From NCBI GenBank assembly GCA_020846875.1, contig JADLDB010000095.1, positions 1 to 51,191 of the forward strand: DNA of 51,191 bases. The letters run 5' to 3'. Positions 43,626 through 51,191 of this stretch are shown here, one piece after another. Each line of letters begins with the position of its first letter. Within the stretch, counting starts at the first letter, position 1. A program made the translations under genes and the position numbers. Source of the stretch: Myxococcales bacterium. Lineage in GTDB: Bacteria; Myxococcota; Myxococcia; Myxococcales; Myxococcaceae. The notes under the pieces are model-generated. The model searched no databases. It saw only the letters and a program-made list of their open reading frames with translations, and was not told the DNA's origin.

Positions 43626-44149
43626 GGCCCACCTCCGGGGAGCGCGCTCAACGCCTCCAGCTTCTGCCGCAGCTCTTCCGCCTCGCGCACGATGGTCTTC
43701 CGCGACAGGCCCAGCACGTCCGCCACCTCCTGCTGGGTGAGGCCGTCGAGGTACAGCAGCGCAGCCACCTCCACTTCCCGCTCCGTGAGGTGGGCGAGCC
43801 ACTTCGCCAGCAGCATGCGCGCCTCCACCGCCTCGGGGCCCACGCCCGGCTCGTCGGACACCACCGCCAGGGCCGGCTCGCGCACGCGGCGGGAGCGCAG
43901 CAGGTTGAGCGCCACGTTGGTGGTGACGCGGTACACCCACGTCATCGGCCTCGCCTCGCCGCGGAAGGTGGCGCCCTGCGACAACATCTTCTCGAAGACC
44001 TCCTGCACCGCGTCCCACGCGTCCGCGTCACGGCCCAACAACACCCGCGCCCGCCGGTACACCACCGGCGAGAAGCGCGCGTACAGCGCCTGCACCTCTT
44101 CCCGGGTGAGTCCGCCGGACATCGCCGCGCGGGGCGCTCTGGGCCCCAT
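43622..44149 (-). CDS. ECF-type RNA polymerase sigma factor
   Basis: Sigma factor of 175 aa, start ATG 44149 with AGGGAG seven nt upstream. Sigma-2 is seen as 'LYARFSPVVYRRARVLLG' and 'DAVQEVFEKML', and 'RPMTWVYRVTTNVALNLLRS' covers the -10 binding helix. Sigma-4 is 'LTEREVEVAALLYLDGLTQQ' with 'LGLSRKTIVREAEEL' as the recognition HTH. It drives an operon with its own anti-sigma and caspase and probably autoregulates. Target genes elsewhere cannot be known. The spacing of elements is normal for a group IV sigma factor. Confidence 0.93.
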   Translation of the reverse strand: MGPRAPRAAMSGGLTREEVQALYARFSPVVYRRARVLLGRDADAWDAVQEVFEKMLSQGATFRGEARPMTWVYRVTTNVALNLLRSRRVREPALAVVSDEPGVGPEAVEARMLLAKWLAHLTEREVEVAALLYLDGLTQQEVADVLGLSRKTIVREAEELRQKLEALSALPGGGP

Positions 44150-44172
44150 CCATCACTCCCTGCCGCTCGCTT

Positions 44173-44201
44173 GGACACCCCGGGCTGGCCCGGTGGGACA
44201 C
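44173..44201. promoter_or_regulatory. GGACAC direct repeat upstream of the sigma operon
   Basis: The plus strand shows ggacac at 44173-44178 and again at 44196-44201, 23 bp apart, in the 137-bp divergent gap between the sigma gene and the permease gene. This may be part of an autoregulated ECF promoter or a binding site. Assignment is speculative. Confidence 0.25.
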
Positions 44202-44286
44202 GCGGCCGGGCAGGTATACCTTCAAGGAGGCTGCACTGGCCCGGAATCCCTCGCCCGGGCACAGGGTGGGCGTTACGGTGCGCGCC

Positions 44287-46668
44287 ATGCTGACCCGCCC
44301 CCTGGTGCTGGCGCGCATCGCCTTCGCCAACATCCTCAGCAGCGCGCTCAACGTCTTCGTGGGCCTGGTGCTGCTCTTCGGCGCCGCGCTGCTGGTCATC
44401 GTCGGCTCCATCTTCGGCACCCTCGACGGGGCGCTGTCCAGGTCCATCGTGGACAGCATCACCGGGCACCTGCAGGTGTATGGGGCGAAGTCCAAGGACC
44501 CGCTGGAGATCTACGGCAAGGTGGACGGCAGCGACTCCAACCTCTCGGCCATCGAGGACTTCAAGTCCCTCAAGGCGAAGCTGCTCGCGGTGCCCAACGT
44601 GAAGCAGGTGGTGCCGATGGGCGCCGCCACCGCCATCCTCACGCCCGGCAACACCGTGGATGTGGTGCTGGAGAAGCTGCGCGCGCTGTACCGCAACCAG
44701 CAGGACCCGAAGACCGCGCTGCCGAAGGACGAGTTCGACAGCCAGGTGCGGAACGCGCAGCAGCACGTCCGCAACATCGTCGAGGTGCTGACCGAGGACC
44801 TGCAGCGCGCCAAGGAGTTGTCCAGCGCCACGCTGGAGCCTGGCGAGGAGCAGGCGCTGGCCGAGACGTCGCGGCCGGCCTTCTGGGACACCTTCGACGA
44901 GGATCCCTTCGCCCGCCTCGAGCTGCTCGAGAACGGCATCGCCCCGCTGGCCACCGAGGGCGACATGCTCTTCCTGCGCTACGTGGGCACGGACCTCGAC
45001 GCGTACCAGTCCACCTTCGACCGGATGGTCATCGTCGAAGGCGGGAAGGTGCCCACCGGCCACCGCGGGCTGCTGTTGCCCCGCTTCTTCCGGGAGGAGT
45101 GGCTGAAGCTCAAGAACGCGCGCCGGCTGGACAAGATCCGCGACGCGCTGGCCACCGGCCGCACGCTGGCCGACACGGAGGACAAGGAGCTGCAGCGCTT
45201 CGTGCGGGAGAACCAGTCGCAGCCGCGGGAAATCCTCCTCCAGCTCGACGGCCTGCGCACCGCCGAGCTGGTGGGGAAGCTGCAGGGCCTGCTCGCCTCG
45301 ACGGAGCGCGACCCGGCGAGGTTGCTCCACGCCTTCTTCGCCGTCACCGACGAGAACTTCCAGGCGCGCTACGACTGGTTCTACAAGGAAGTGGCGCCCA
45401 TGCTGACGCTGTACCGGGCGCGCATCGGCGACCTCGTCACCCTGAAGAGCATCGGGCGCTCGGGCGGCATGGAAGCCACCGCGGTGCGCCTCTACGGCAT
45501 CTTCGAGTACAGCGGCCTGGAGAAGTCGCCGCTGGCGGGCGTCAACGCGATGGTGGACATCGTCACCTTCCGTGACCTCTACGGCTTCCTCACCCCCGAG
45601 AAGAAGGCCGAGCTGGAAGCGATGAAGGCCAGCGCCCACGCGACGGAGGTGGCGCGGGAGGACGCCGAGGCCGCGCTCTTCGGGGGCGACACCGAGCTGG
45701 TGGCGTCCGTCGACGACAAGGCCTTCGCCCAGGCCGCGAAGGTGGCCGACGTGGAGAAGCTGGGCGGCGAGGACAGCGCGAAGGAGCGCGCCCGCCGCCG
45801 CAGCGAGACCTTCGACCCCGCCGCCGTGGACGACGGGGTGGTGCTCAACGCCGCCATCGTCCTGGCCGACGGCTCCCCGCTGGAGCAACTGCGGACGCAG
45901 GACGCCATCGAGAAGGTGCTGGCGCAGGACAAGGCCCCGCCGGACCCGAAGGCCATCGCCGACGCGAAGGCGCTGCTGTCCTCCGGCCGGGTGGGCGGCG
46001 GGCTGTCCTGGGCGCTGGGCAGCGTGGTGGAGAAGGAGGAAGCGCGGGCCAAGGGCGAGGCGCCGGCCACCACCTCGGCGCTGCTGGACCTGCAGGCGGC
46101 GCTCAAGGCGGAGCGCGCGGCTCTGGAGCCCGCCGACGTGGACGTGGTGAAGCGGCTGCTCGACTCCGCGCGGCCGAAGGTGTGGGTGGTGGGCTGGAGC
46201 AGCGCCGCCGGCTTTCTGGGCAAGTTCATCGACTTCTTCCGCATGCTGCTGGTGGGGGTGGTGGCCACCTTCGCCTTCATCGCGCTCCTCGTCGTCACCA
46301 TCGGGATGACCATCGCCACCCTGCAGCGCACGCAGACCATCGGCACCATGCGGGCCATCGGGGCGCAGCGCACCTTCGTGATGGGCATGGTGCTGACCGA
46401 GACGGCGGTGCTGGCGCTCGTCTTTGGCCTGCTGGGCGCGCTCATCGGCGCGGGGGTGGTGGAGTGGCTGCACGCCTCGGGCATCCCCGCCTTCCGCGAC
46501 GAGCTGTACTTCTTCTTCTCCGGCCCGGTGCTGCGGCCCGAGCTGACGGCCGGCGGCTTCGTGCTGGCGCTGGTGGTGACGCTGGTGGTGAGCGTGCTGG
46601 CCGTCATCTTCCCCACCATCCTCGCGACGCGCGTGGCGCCGGTGACGGCCATGCAGGAGACGGCGTGA
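44287..46668 (+). CDS. FtsX/MacB-type ABC transporter permease with large periplasmic domain
   Basis: Membrane protein of 793 aa; ATG 44287 chosen, GTG 44278 or 44266 possible. One transmembrane helix near residues 10-45 ('VFVGLVLLFGAALLVIVG') is followed by an unusually large ~600-residue extracytoplasmic part. Three C-terminal helices then carry the FtsX-like motif ('TLQRTQTIGTMRAIGAQRTF'). This is the MacB/LolE arrangement, in which the periplasmic domain transmits ATP-driven movement. No ATPase gene is in the window, so the energising partner must be elsewhere. The stop overlaps the next permease's start. Confidence 0.87.
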   Translation: MLTRPLVLARIAFANILSSALNVFVGLVLLFGAALLVIVGSIFGTLDGALSRSIVDSITGHLQVYGAKSKDPLEIYGKVDGSDSNLSAIEDFKSLKAKLLAVPNVKQVVPMGAATAILTPGNTVDVVLEKLRALYRNQQDPKTALPKDEFDSQVRNAQQHVRNIVEVLTEDLQRAKELSSATLEPGEEQALAETSRPAFWDTFDEDPFARLELLENGIAPLATEGDMLFLRYVGTDLDAYQSTFDRMVIVEGGKVPTGHRGLLLPRFFREEWLKLKNARRLDKIRDALATGRTLADTEDKELQRFVRENQSQPREILLQLDGLRTAELVGKLQGLLASTERDPARLLHAFFAVTDENFQARYDWFYKEVAPMLTLYRARIGDLVTLKSIGRSGGMEATAVRLYGIFEYSGLEKSPLAGVNAMVDIVTFRDLYGFLTPEKKAELEAMKASAHATEVAREDAEAALFGGDTELVASVDDKAFAQAAKVADVEKLGGEDSAKERARRRSETFDPAAVDDGVVLNAAIVLADGSPLEQLRTQDAIEKVLAQDKAPPDPKAIADAKALLSSGRVGGGLSWALGSVVEKEEARAKGEAPATTSALLDLQAALKAERAALEPADVDVVKRLLDSARPKVWVVGWSSAAGFLGKFIDFFRMLLVGVVATFAFIALLVVTIGMTIATLQRTQTIGTMRAIGAQRTFVMGMVLTETAVLALVFGLLGALIGAGVVEWLHASGIPAFRDELYFFFSGPVLRPELTAGGFVLALVVTLVVSVLAVIFPTILATRVAPVTAMQETA

Positions 46669-47972
46669 TGATCCTCCTGCGCATCGCCTTCCTGTCCCTG
46701 TGGCAGCACCGCAGGCGCACCCTGGTGCTGGGCGCCGCCATCGCCTTCGTCACCGCGCTGATGCTGGTGATGCTGGGCGTGGCCGAGGGGATGAACCGGT
46801 CCCTCATCGAGTCCTCCACCACGCTGATGAGCGGGCACGTCAACGTGGCCGGCTTCTTCAAGCCCACCGCCGGCCAGACCGCCCCGGTGCTGACGCACGC
46901 CAAGGCGGTGACGGAGGTGGTGCGCCAGGAGGTGCCCGAGGCCGTCTACCTGGCCAGCCGCGGCCGCGGCTTCGCGCGGGTAGTGAGCGACACCGGCGCC
47001 ATGCTGCTGGGCCTCACCGGCGTCCGGGTGGCGGAAGAGAAGGGCCTCAAGGAAATCCTGCGCATCAAGGAGGGCCGCCTGGAGGACCTGGCCAGGCCCA
47101 ACTCGGTGCTGCTCTTCGAGGAGCAGGCGGCGGAGCTGGAGGTGCGCGTGGGCGACGCGCTCACCATCTCGGCGCCCACCCCGCGCGGCACCACCAACAC
47201 CGCCGACGTGACGGTGGTGGCGATCGCCAAGGGCATGGGGCTGATGAGCCAGTTCAGCTGCTTCGTGGAGGAGCGGGTGCTGCAGCGGCTCTACCAGTTG
47301 AACGACGACACCACCGGGGTGGTGCAGGTGTACCTGCCCACGGCCGACCTGGAGTACGTCAAGCGCATTCAGGCCCGGCTGCGGGACAGCCTGCAGCGGG
47401 CCGGCTTCGCGCTGATGGACGACGACCCGCGGGCCTTCTGGTTCAAGTTCGAGAACGCCAACCGCGAGGCCTGGACGGGCCAGAAGCTGGACCTCACCAA
47501 CTGGCACGACGAGGTCAGCTTCGCCGCGTGGACGGTGGATCTGATGAACGCGCTGGCCTTCGGGCTGGGCTTCGTGCTGCTGCAGGTCATCGGCGTGGGG
47601 ATCATGATCGTGATGTGGATCTCCATTCGCGAGCGGACGCGCGAAATCGGCACCCTGCGGGCCATCGGCATGCAGCGGCGCAGCGTGCTGGTGATGTTCC
47701 TCACCGAGGGCTTCCTGCTGGGGCTCATCTCCACCACCGCGGGCATCCTGGCCGGGCTGGGGCTGGGGCTGGGGCTCGACGCCGCGAAGCTGCCGCTGCC
47801 CATCGGCATGCAGTTCGTCCTGTTGAGCGACCAGCTCCAGGTGGTGCCGACTGCCCAGTGGGCGGTGGCGACGCTCCTCTTCATCACCGCGGTGGTGACG
47901 GTCATCTCCTTCGTGCCTTCGTACATCGCGGCGCGCCTCAAGCCGGTGACGGCCATGGCCCACGCGGTGTGA
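46668..47972 (+). CDS. FtsX/MacB-type ABC transporter permease
   Basis: Permease of 434 aa whose ATG 46668 overlaps the previous stop (TGATG), implying coupling and a heterodimer with its neighbour. An N-terminal helix (residues about 15-45) and three C-terminal helices enclose a periplasmic domain of normal MacB size. The FtsX-like signature 'TREIGTLRAIGMQRRSVLVM' is clear near residue 325. LolCE-type transporters extract lipoproteins and MacB-type pumps export macrolides or peptides; which applies cannot be decided. The next gene is a small Cys-rich lipoprotein, a possible partner or cargo. Confidence 0.9.
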   Translation: MILLRIAFLSLWQHRRRTLVLGAAIAFVTALMLVMLGVAEGMNRSLIESSTTLMSGHVNVAGFFKPTAGQTAPVLTHAKAVTEVVRQEVPEAVYLASRGRGFARVVSDTGAMLLGLTGVRVAEEKGLKEILRIKEGRLEDLARPNSVLLFEEQAAELEVRVGDALTISAPTPRGTTNTADVTVVAIAKGMGLMSQFSCFVEERVLQRLYQLNDDTTGVVQVYLPTADLEYVKRIQARLRDSLQRAGFALMDDDPRAFWFKFENANREAWTGQKLDLTNWHDEVSFAAWTVDLMNALAFGLGFVLLQVIGVGIMIVMWISIRERTREIGTLRAIGMQRRSVLVMFLTEGFLLGLISTTAGILAGLGLGLGLDAAKLPLPIGMQFVLLSDQLQVVPTAQWAVATLLFITAVVTVISFVPSYIAARLKPVTAMAHAV

Positions 47973-47974
47973 GG

Positions 47975-48361
47975 ATGCGAACGGCGCTGCTGCTCACCAC
48001 GCTGGCGCTGACCTCCGCCTGTGGCCCCGGCGCGGGCGCTCGCTGCTCGACGCCCAGCGCCATCGAGTGCGCCGGCTCGACGACGGTGCTGACCTGCGAG
48101 GGCGGCCAGTGGGTGGGCCACCCCTGTCCGGGTTGCTCCGGCCAGACGTGCGACTGGAAGGGCGCGCAGGTCGGCGCCCCCTGCCCGCGCTTCGCCGCCA
48201 CGTACGGCACGTGCAACTACGACGGCCGCCTCATCGGCTGCTACTGGTCCGACTTCACCGACGCCGGCACCTTCGTAGAGAGCGCGTGCCCCGCGTGCGT
48301 TGCAGGCAAGTCCCTCGAGGAGCTCGGGCGCTGCTCGGGCGGGCGCTGCTCCTGCCAGTAG
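47975..48361 (+). CDS. Small Cys-rich lipoprotein
   Basis: Lipoprotein of 128 aa starting two bases after the permease stop. Signal MRTALLLTTLALTSAC has lipobox Cys16. The mature part has many cysteines in pairs ('CSTPSAIECAGS', 'CPGCSGQTCDW', 'CPACVAGKSLE', 'CSGGRCSC'), suggesting a disulfide-stabilised domain. Its position directly behind two permeases suggests it is exported or used by them. It ends 2 bp before the stop of the convergent Ap4A phosphorylase-like gene. The family is not recognised. Confidence 0.8.
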   Translation: MRTALLLTTLALTSACGPGAGARCSTPSAIECAGSTTVLTCEGGQWVGHPCPGCSGQTCDWKGAQVGAPCPRFAATYGTCNYDGRLIGCYWSDFTDAGTFVESACPACVAGKSLEELGRCSGGRCSCQ

Positions 48362-48363
48362 CG

Positions 48364-49164
48364 TCAGGAGGCCTCCGCGCCCGGCTGACCCACGGCGCGC
48401 AGGACCTTCATCGGCCCCACGTCGCGCACCCGCTCCAGTTGCCCGCGCGTCTTCACCAGCAGGCTCCCGGCGAAGCCCAGCGCGTTGACGGACAGGTCTG
48501 CCCAGGCCTCGGCGCGGCGCGGCACCACCAAGAGCCAGTCCCGCGTGGCGAGAAGATTCCACGGCGCCCCCGGCGCGACGCGCAGGTCGGTGAGCGCCTT
48601 CGTCACCTCCACCGCGAGCGAGGCGCCGTCCTTCGGCGTGTCGACGAGGCGGTGGCGCACCGGCAGCCTCCCCGAGCGGAGGAGCGGCTCCAGCGGCGCC
48701 TTCATCGGCACCACCTGCAGGTGCTTGTGCGGCTGGCTGGCCCCCGCCCCCGCCCCGCCGTTGAAGAAGCCCAGCGCGTCGCCGCCCTCGCCCAGACAGA
48801 AGCGCAGCGCCTCACCGTCGGCTCGAGTGAGCCACGCCTCCTGCGGCTCGAAGGCGCGCGTCACCAGCAGCAGGTGGTGCTGGAAGACGGGGAACTTGTT
48901 GAGCAGACACCCGTGCGTCGCCGACACGTCGCCCACCACCAGGTCCGCCTCCCACGGCAGCGCGAAGGGGTCCTTCTTCAGCGGCGCCGCGCCCGCCGTC
49001 GCCTTCGCCAGCAGGCTGGAGACGACGCGCACCTGAAAGCGGGCGCCCCCTTCCTCCACCTCTTCCACCTCGGTGACGAGTGGCTCCAGCGCTCCCGACG
49101 CGAGGGCGCGCTGCCACGTCGTACGCGCCCGGTGCCACAGCGTGCCTGCGGTGAGGAAGTCCAC
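48364..49164 (-). CDS. ATP adenylyltransferase (Ap4A phosphorylase)-like HIT protein
   Basis: Enzyme of 266 aa. GTG 49164 (MDFLTAGTLWHRARTTW) is chosen; the open frame upstream relies on TTG. Family motifs: 'NKFPVFQHHLLLVTRAFEPQ' and the HIT triad 'QPHKHLQVVP' near residue 145, whose histidine forms the nucleotidyl intermediate. The enzyme cleaves diadenosine tetraphosphate by phosphorolysis to ATP and ADP. The glycine-rich 'FFNGGAGAGAS' before the triad fits the APA1/2 family. It stands alone, convergent with the Cys-rich lipoprotein. Confidence 0.9.
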   Translation of the reverse strand: MDFLTAGTLWHRARTTWQRALASGALEPLVTEVEEVEEGGARFQVRVVSSLLAKATAGAAPLKKDPFALPWEADLVVGDVSATHGCLLNKFPVFQHHLLLVTRAFEPQEAWLTRADGEALRFCLGEGGDALGFFNGGAGAGASQPHKHLQVVPMKAPLEPLLRSGRLPVRHRLVDTPKDGASLAVEVTKALTDLRVAPGAPWNLLATRDWLLVVPRRAEAWADLSVNALGFAGSLLVKTRGQLERVRDVGPMKVLRAVGQPGAEAS

Positions 49165-49283
49165 GGCGGCAACGCTACGACGCCGGCTGCCGTCCGGCAC
49201 CGTCGGCGCGGGCGACTGCTTCCCCAAAAAGGACGTGGGCGGTTGGAACTGTGGAAACAGTCGCGGCCAGGCCCTGACGAAGC

Positions 49284-49445
49284 TCAGCCCGCGTCATGGT
49301 CGTCGCCCGCCGCCAGCCGGTACTTCTTCAGCTTGCCGTGCAGCGTGGCCCGCCCGATGCGCAGCAACCGCGCCGCCTCGCTGCGGTTGCCCTTCGCCTC
49401 GTCCAGCGCCGTCACCAGTTGGCTGCCGATGGGCTTCGCCCGAGT
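49284..49445 (-). pseudogene. Truncated Fis-type HTH end of a sigma-54 activator
   Basis: On the minus strand the open frame reads 'SQLVTALDEAKGNRSEAARL' and 'LRIGRATLHGKLKKYRLA', the Fis-family HTH that ends NtrC-type activators, and stops normally at 49284-49286. The upstream side breaks off at about 49445, with an in-frame stop just beyond near 49464, where A/T-richer DNA leading to the RHS gene begins. The AAA+ and receiver parts are missing, so this is the 3' stump of a regulator. Confidence 0.8.
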
Positions 49446-49508
49446 CCAAGGTGAACGGATTTATTCGGTGATGTTGCGGGTTTTTCTTCTGCGTAGCGTG
49501 CGTGATGC

Positions 49509-49536
49509 TTGACGGTTCTGATTCGCACGAAATACC
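49509..49536 (+). promoter_or_regulatory. Possible sigma-70-type promoter for the RHS gene
   Basis: TTGACG at 49509-49514 is followed after 16 bp by AATACC. The -35 matches well and the -10 weakly. It sits 28 bp before the RHS-gene ATG, in the A/T-richer leader. Confidence 0.35.
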
Positions 49537-49563
49537 CTCTCGCGCTTCAGCAAGGGAGGGTCG

Positions 49564-51191
49564 ATGAAGCGGCTCAGTGGTGGTTTGACGTGTGCGCGGG
49601 GAGGGCTGCTGGCCGCCCTTCTGCTGGCGAGTTGCGAAGGCGTCGTTTCCGACCTCGACCGACGCTCGACGATCGAGCAGAGATTGGATCTCCCGAAGGC
49701 GCCGTCGGACAACAATCTCACCCGGGCGATTGCGCAACAGCCGCTGGGCAGCGGCTGGATCATGGTCCCGGCTTCCGAGTTCTTCGCTGAGGTGGGGGAC
49801 CGAAGCAGTGAGGATCTGGACGCACTCAACGCGGCCTTTGCCGCGGCAGAAGTCGCGAACGATCCCTGGACCAGTGGCGTATTCTCGGCGGACGTCGTCG
49901 AAGGGCAGACCGTCGAGAGTTCTCTCTGGCTGGTCGTCAACGACGCGGTGGACTTCGATGGCCGGGTTCTCGGAACGCAGTTCACGCTGGTGCCGTTGCC
50001 CCTGAGCTTCACTCCCACCTGGGCGGCGACCAACGTGTTCTTCACGATGGAAATGTCTTCCGTCGGCACTGGGCGGTGCTGCGGGCCGTTGAGGGCCTGC
50101 GAGGCCGCAGGACCGATGCCGCCAACGTGTCCCGAGGAGGGCTACTGCGGTGATGGACTGCTCGTGCACCAGCCCACGGGCGCGAGCGATGCGCGGAACC
50201 AGGCCGGTTTCGACAAGCGCGGTGTGACCTGGTTCGACAGCGGGGCTCCGGGCCTGGGGTACTGCCACCCCCGGGTGATTCCCGGGTGCTTCAACGTGAA
50301 CCAAATGTGCAGCGAAGGCGGGTTCGGTGCCGCCTGGGGCCAGTCGTGGGAAGCCGCGCTTCCGCTCAACAACGCGTCGTGCAGTGCCGGTGAGCGCCCC
50401 GTGTCGGGGCGAGTTCCGCCGCCACAGTGTCTCTACGCCGGCGGCGTGAATTGCAAGGGGGCGGGCTGCGGAGCGGCGCCCAGTGGCACGATCAAAGGAG
50501 GCGCAGCCGGAGGCGGCGGCCGGCGCCCGGAGTGCGACGGCCACTGCTACGCCTGCGAGGACAACAACGCTTGGACCGATGAGAACTTTCGCCCGCGCCA
50601 GTGCGACATCGCTCGGCCAGCCTCACAATTCGGTCTTCCCGCGGCGGTAGGGGGAGGCGTGTGCGACGCCACGGGGAACGAGGTGCTCCTCAACCAGGCC
50701 GCGCTCCGCGCCAGCATCAATTGGAATCCCGGCGATCCACCCAGGACGGATGGGTGCACCCCGCCGACCTCGCGAGGCGTTCAGGTGTGCACTCGTTGCG
50801 AAGGGAAGTCGTGCCGGAAGGTCATCAAGCGCACCTCGAGTCCGGTTGCTCAGAATACCTGCGGAGAGAGCACTGGTTCCGGCGCTTGTCCTGCAGCTGG
50901 AGGAAGCTCGGGCGGCGGCTCGAACGACCCGTCGCGAGCGGCCGACTCCAGCCAGACCGATCCTCCCGTCACGCCCCCTTCTCCTCCGCCGCCGGTGCCC
51001 ACTCCCCCTCCGCCTCCTCCGCCGCCGGCCAGCAACTCGAACCCCAATGCCAACACACCCGCGTCGCCGGAAAAGCCTGTCGAGCACAATCCGGCCGAGG
51101 GCGCTGATCCCATCGAGCTTGCGAGCGGTGCCTTCACCTTGTCGCAAACGGACCTGAGCTTCCCAGGCGCGGCACGACCGCTCGAGTTCAG
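49564..51191 (+). CDS. RHS/DUF6531-type surface lipoprotein, N-terminal part (runs off window)
   Basis: Partial gene, 542 codons in the window, frame open to the right edge. Start ATG 49564 has GGGAGGG just upstream. Signal MKRLSGGLTCARGGLLAALLLASC has lipobox Cys24. Residues about 30-460 form a Cys-rich N-terminal region I cannot assign. A Pro/Ser-rich linker (residues about 460-505) precedes 'DPIELASGAFTLSQTDLSFP', the opening of DUF6531, which begins RHS-repeat proteins. Full proteins of this type are large shells that often carry a C-terminal toxin, so an immunity gene may follow beyond the window. Third-position A/T use is higher than in neighbours, suggesting horizontal acquisition. Confidence 0.85.
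   Translation, partial: MKRLSGGLTCARGGLLAALLLASCEGVVSDLDRRSTIEQRLDLPKAPSDNNLTRAIAQQPLGSGWIMVPASEFFAEVGDRSSEDLDALNAAFAAAEVANDPWTSGVFSADVVEGQTVESSLWLVVNDAVDFDGRVLGTQFTLVPLPLSFTPTWAATNVFFTMEMSSVGTGRCCGPLRACEAAGPMPPTCPEEGYCGDGLLVHQPTGASDARNQAGFDKRGVTWFDSGAPGLGYCHPRVIPGCFNVNQMCSEGGFGAAWGQSWEAALPLNNASCSAGERPVSGRVPPPQCLYAGGVNCKGAGCGAAPSGTIKGGAAGGGGRRPECDGHCYACEDNNAWTDENFRPRQCDIARPASQFGLPAAVGGGVCDATGNEVLLNQAALRASINWNPGDPPRTDGCTPPTSRGVQVCTRCEGKSCRKVIKRTSSPVAQNTCGESTGSGACPAAGGSSGGGSNDPSRAADSSQTDPPVTPPSPPPPVPTPPPPPPPPASNSNPNANTPASPEKPVEHNPAEGADPIELASGAFTLSQTDLSFPGAARPLEF

Noticed and set aside
49249..49263. Small inverted repeat actgt-ggaa-acagt as a possible terminator or binding site
   Set aside because: Only a 5-bp stem; too weak to support any function.

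Overview
The window is about 70% GC, densely packed DNA with a strong third-position G/C bias. It reads as a chromosomal segment of a myxobacterium (Myxococcota). The reasons are the very high number of lipoproteins with Asp-Ala-Gly-rich linkers, IPT/TIG, FG-GAP, PilZ-like and PEGA proteins, Gly-rich and Cys-rich surface proteins, and a TatT-type TRAP system. This is an inference from gene content; no rRNA or taxonomic marker is present, and I see no tRNA, rRNA, CRISPR array or complete insertion sequence.

Layout. 1-5855 (minus): four lipoprotein genes chained by 4-bp overlaps (VWA, choice-of-anchor/PKD, Cys-rich/PPC, IPT/TIG; the last runs off the left edge). 6009-9148 (minus): a heptad-repeat coiled-coil protein, a frameshifted Fis-type HTH remnant, a PAP2 phosphatase and an unusual SDR. 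9208-16081: a TPR-like lipoprotein (plus), a decayed region, an FG-GAP lipoprotein, a disintegrin-repeat lipoprotein, and a DctP/TatT TRAP pair (minus). 16276-21422 (plus): a papain-like protein, FtcD carrying an inserted zinc-finger-like segment, and a fused DctQM TRAP permease whose end overlaps a convergent EVE-domain gene. 22055-32817 (plus): an envelope operon with an Ig/beta-barrel protein, two related Ig-repeat lipoproteins (one of 1978 aa) and a FecR-domain lipoprotein.

32821-41058: a PilZ-like protein with a giant Pro-rich linker, a PEGA lipoprotein, a three-gene operon (membrane protein, molybdopterin-fold/cytochrome c lipoprotein, SIS-like protein), a Gly-rich lipoprotein, and a divergent LysR/SDR pair. 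41185-44149 (minus): ECF sigma factor, zf-HC2 anti-sigma factor and a caspase fused to a barrel-like domain, all overlapping. 44287-48361 (plus): two MacB/LolE-type permeases without an ATPase, plus a Cys-rich lipoprotein. 48364-49445 (minus): an Ap4A phosphorylase-like enzyme and a second truncated Fis-type HTH. From 49564 onward, lower-GC DNA begins an RHS/DUF6531 lipoprotein that runs off the right edge.

The best candidates for little-described systems are the sigma/anti-sigma/caspase-barrel operon, the Ig-repeat/FecR envelope operon, the four-lipoprotein overlap operon, and the membrane protein/Mo-fold cytochrome/SIS operon. About 16 of roughly 38 genes encode predicted lipoproteins, so the region looks like a cell-surface gene neighbourhood. 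Start codons were chosen from ribosome-binding sites, signal peptides and 4-bp overlaps.
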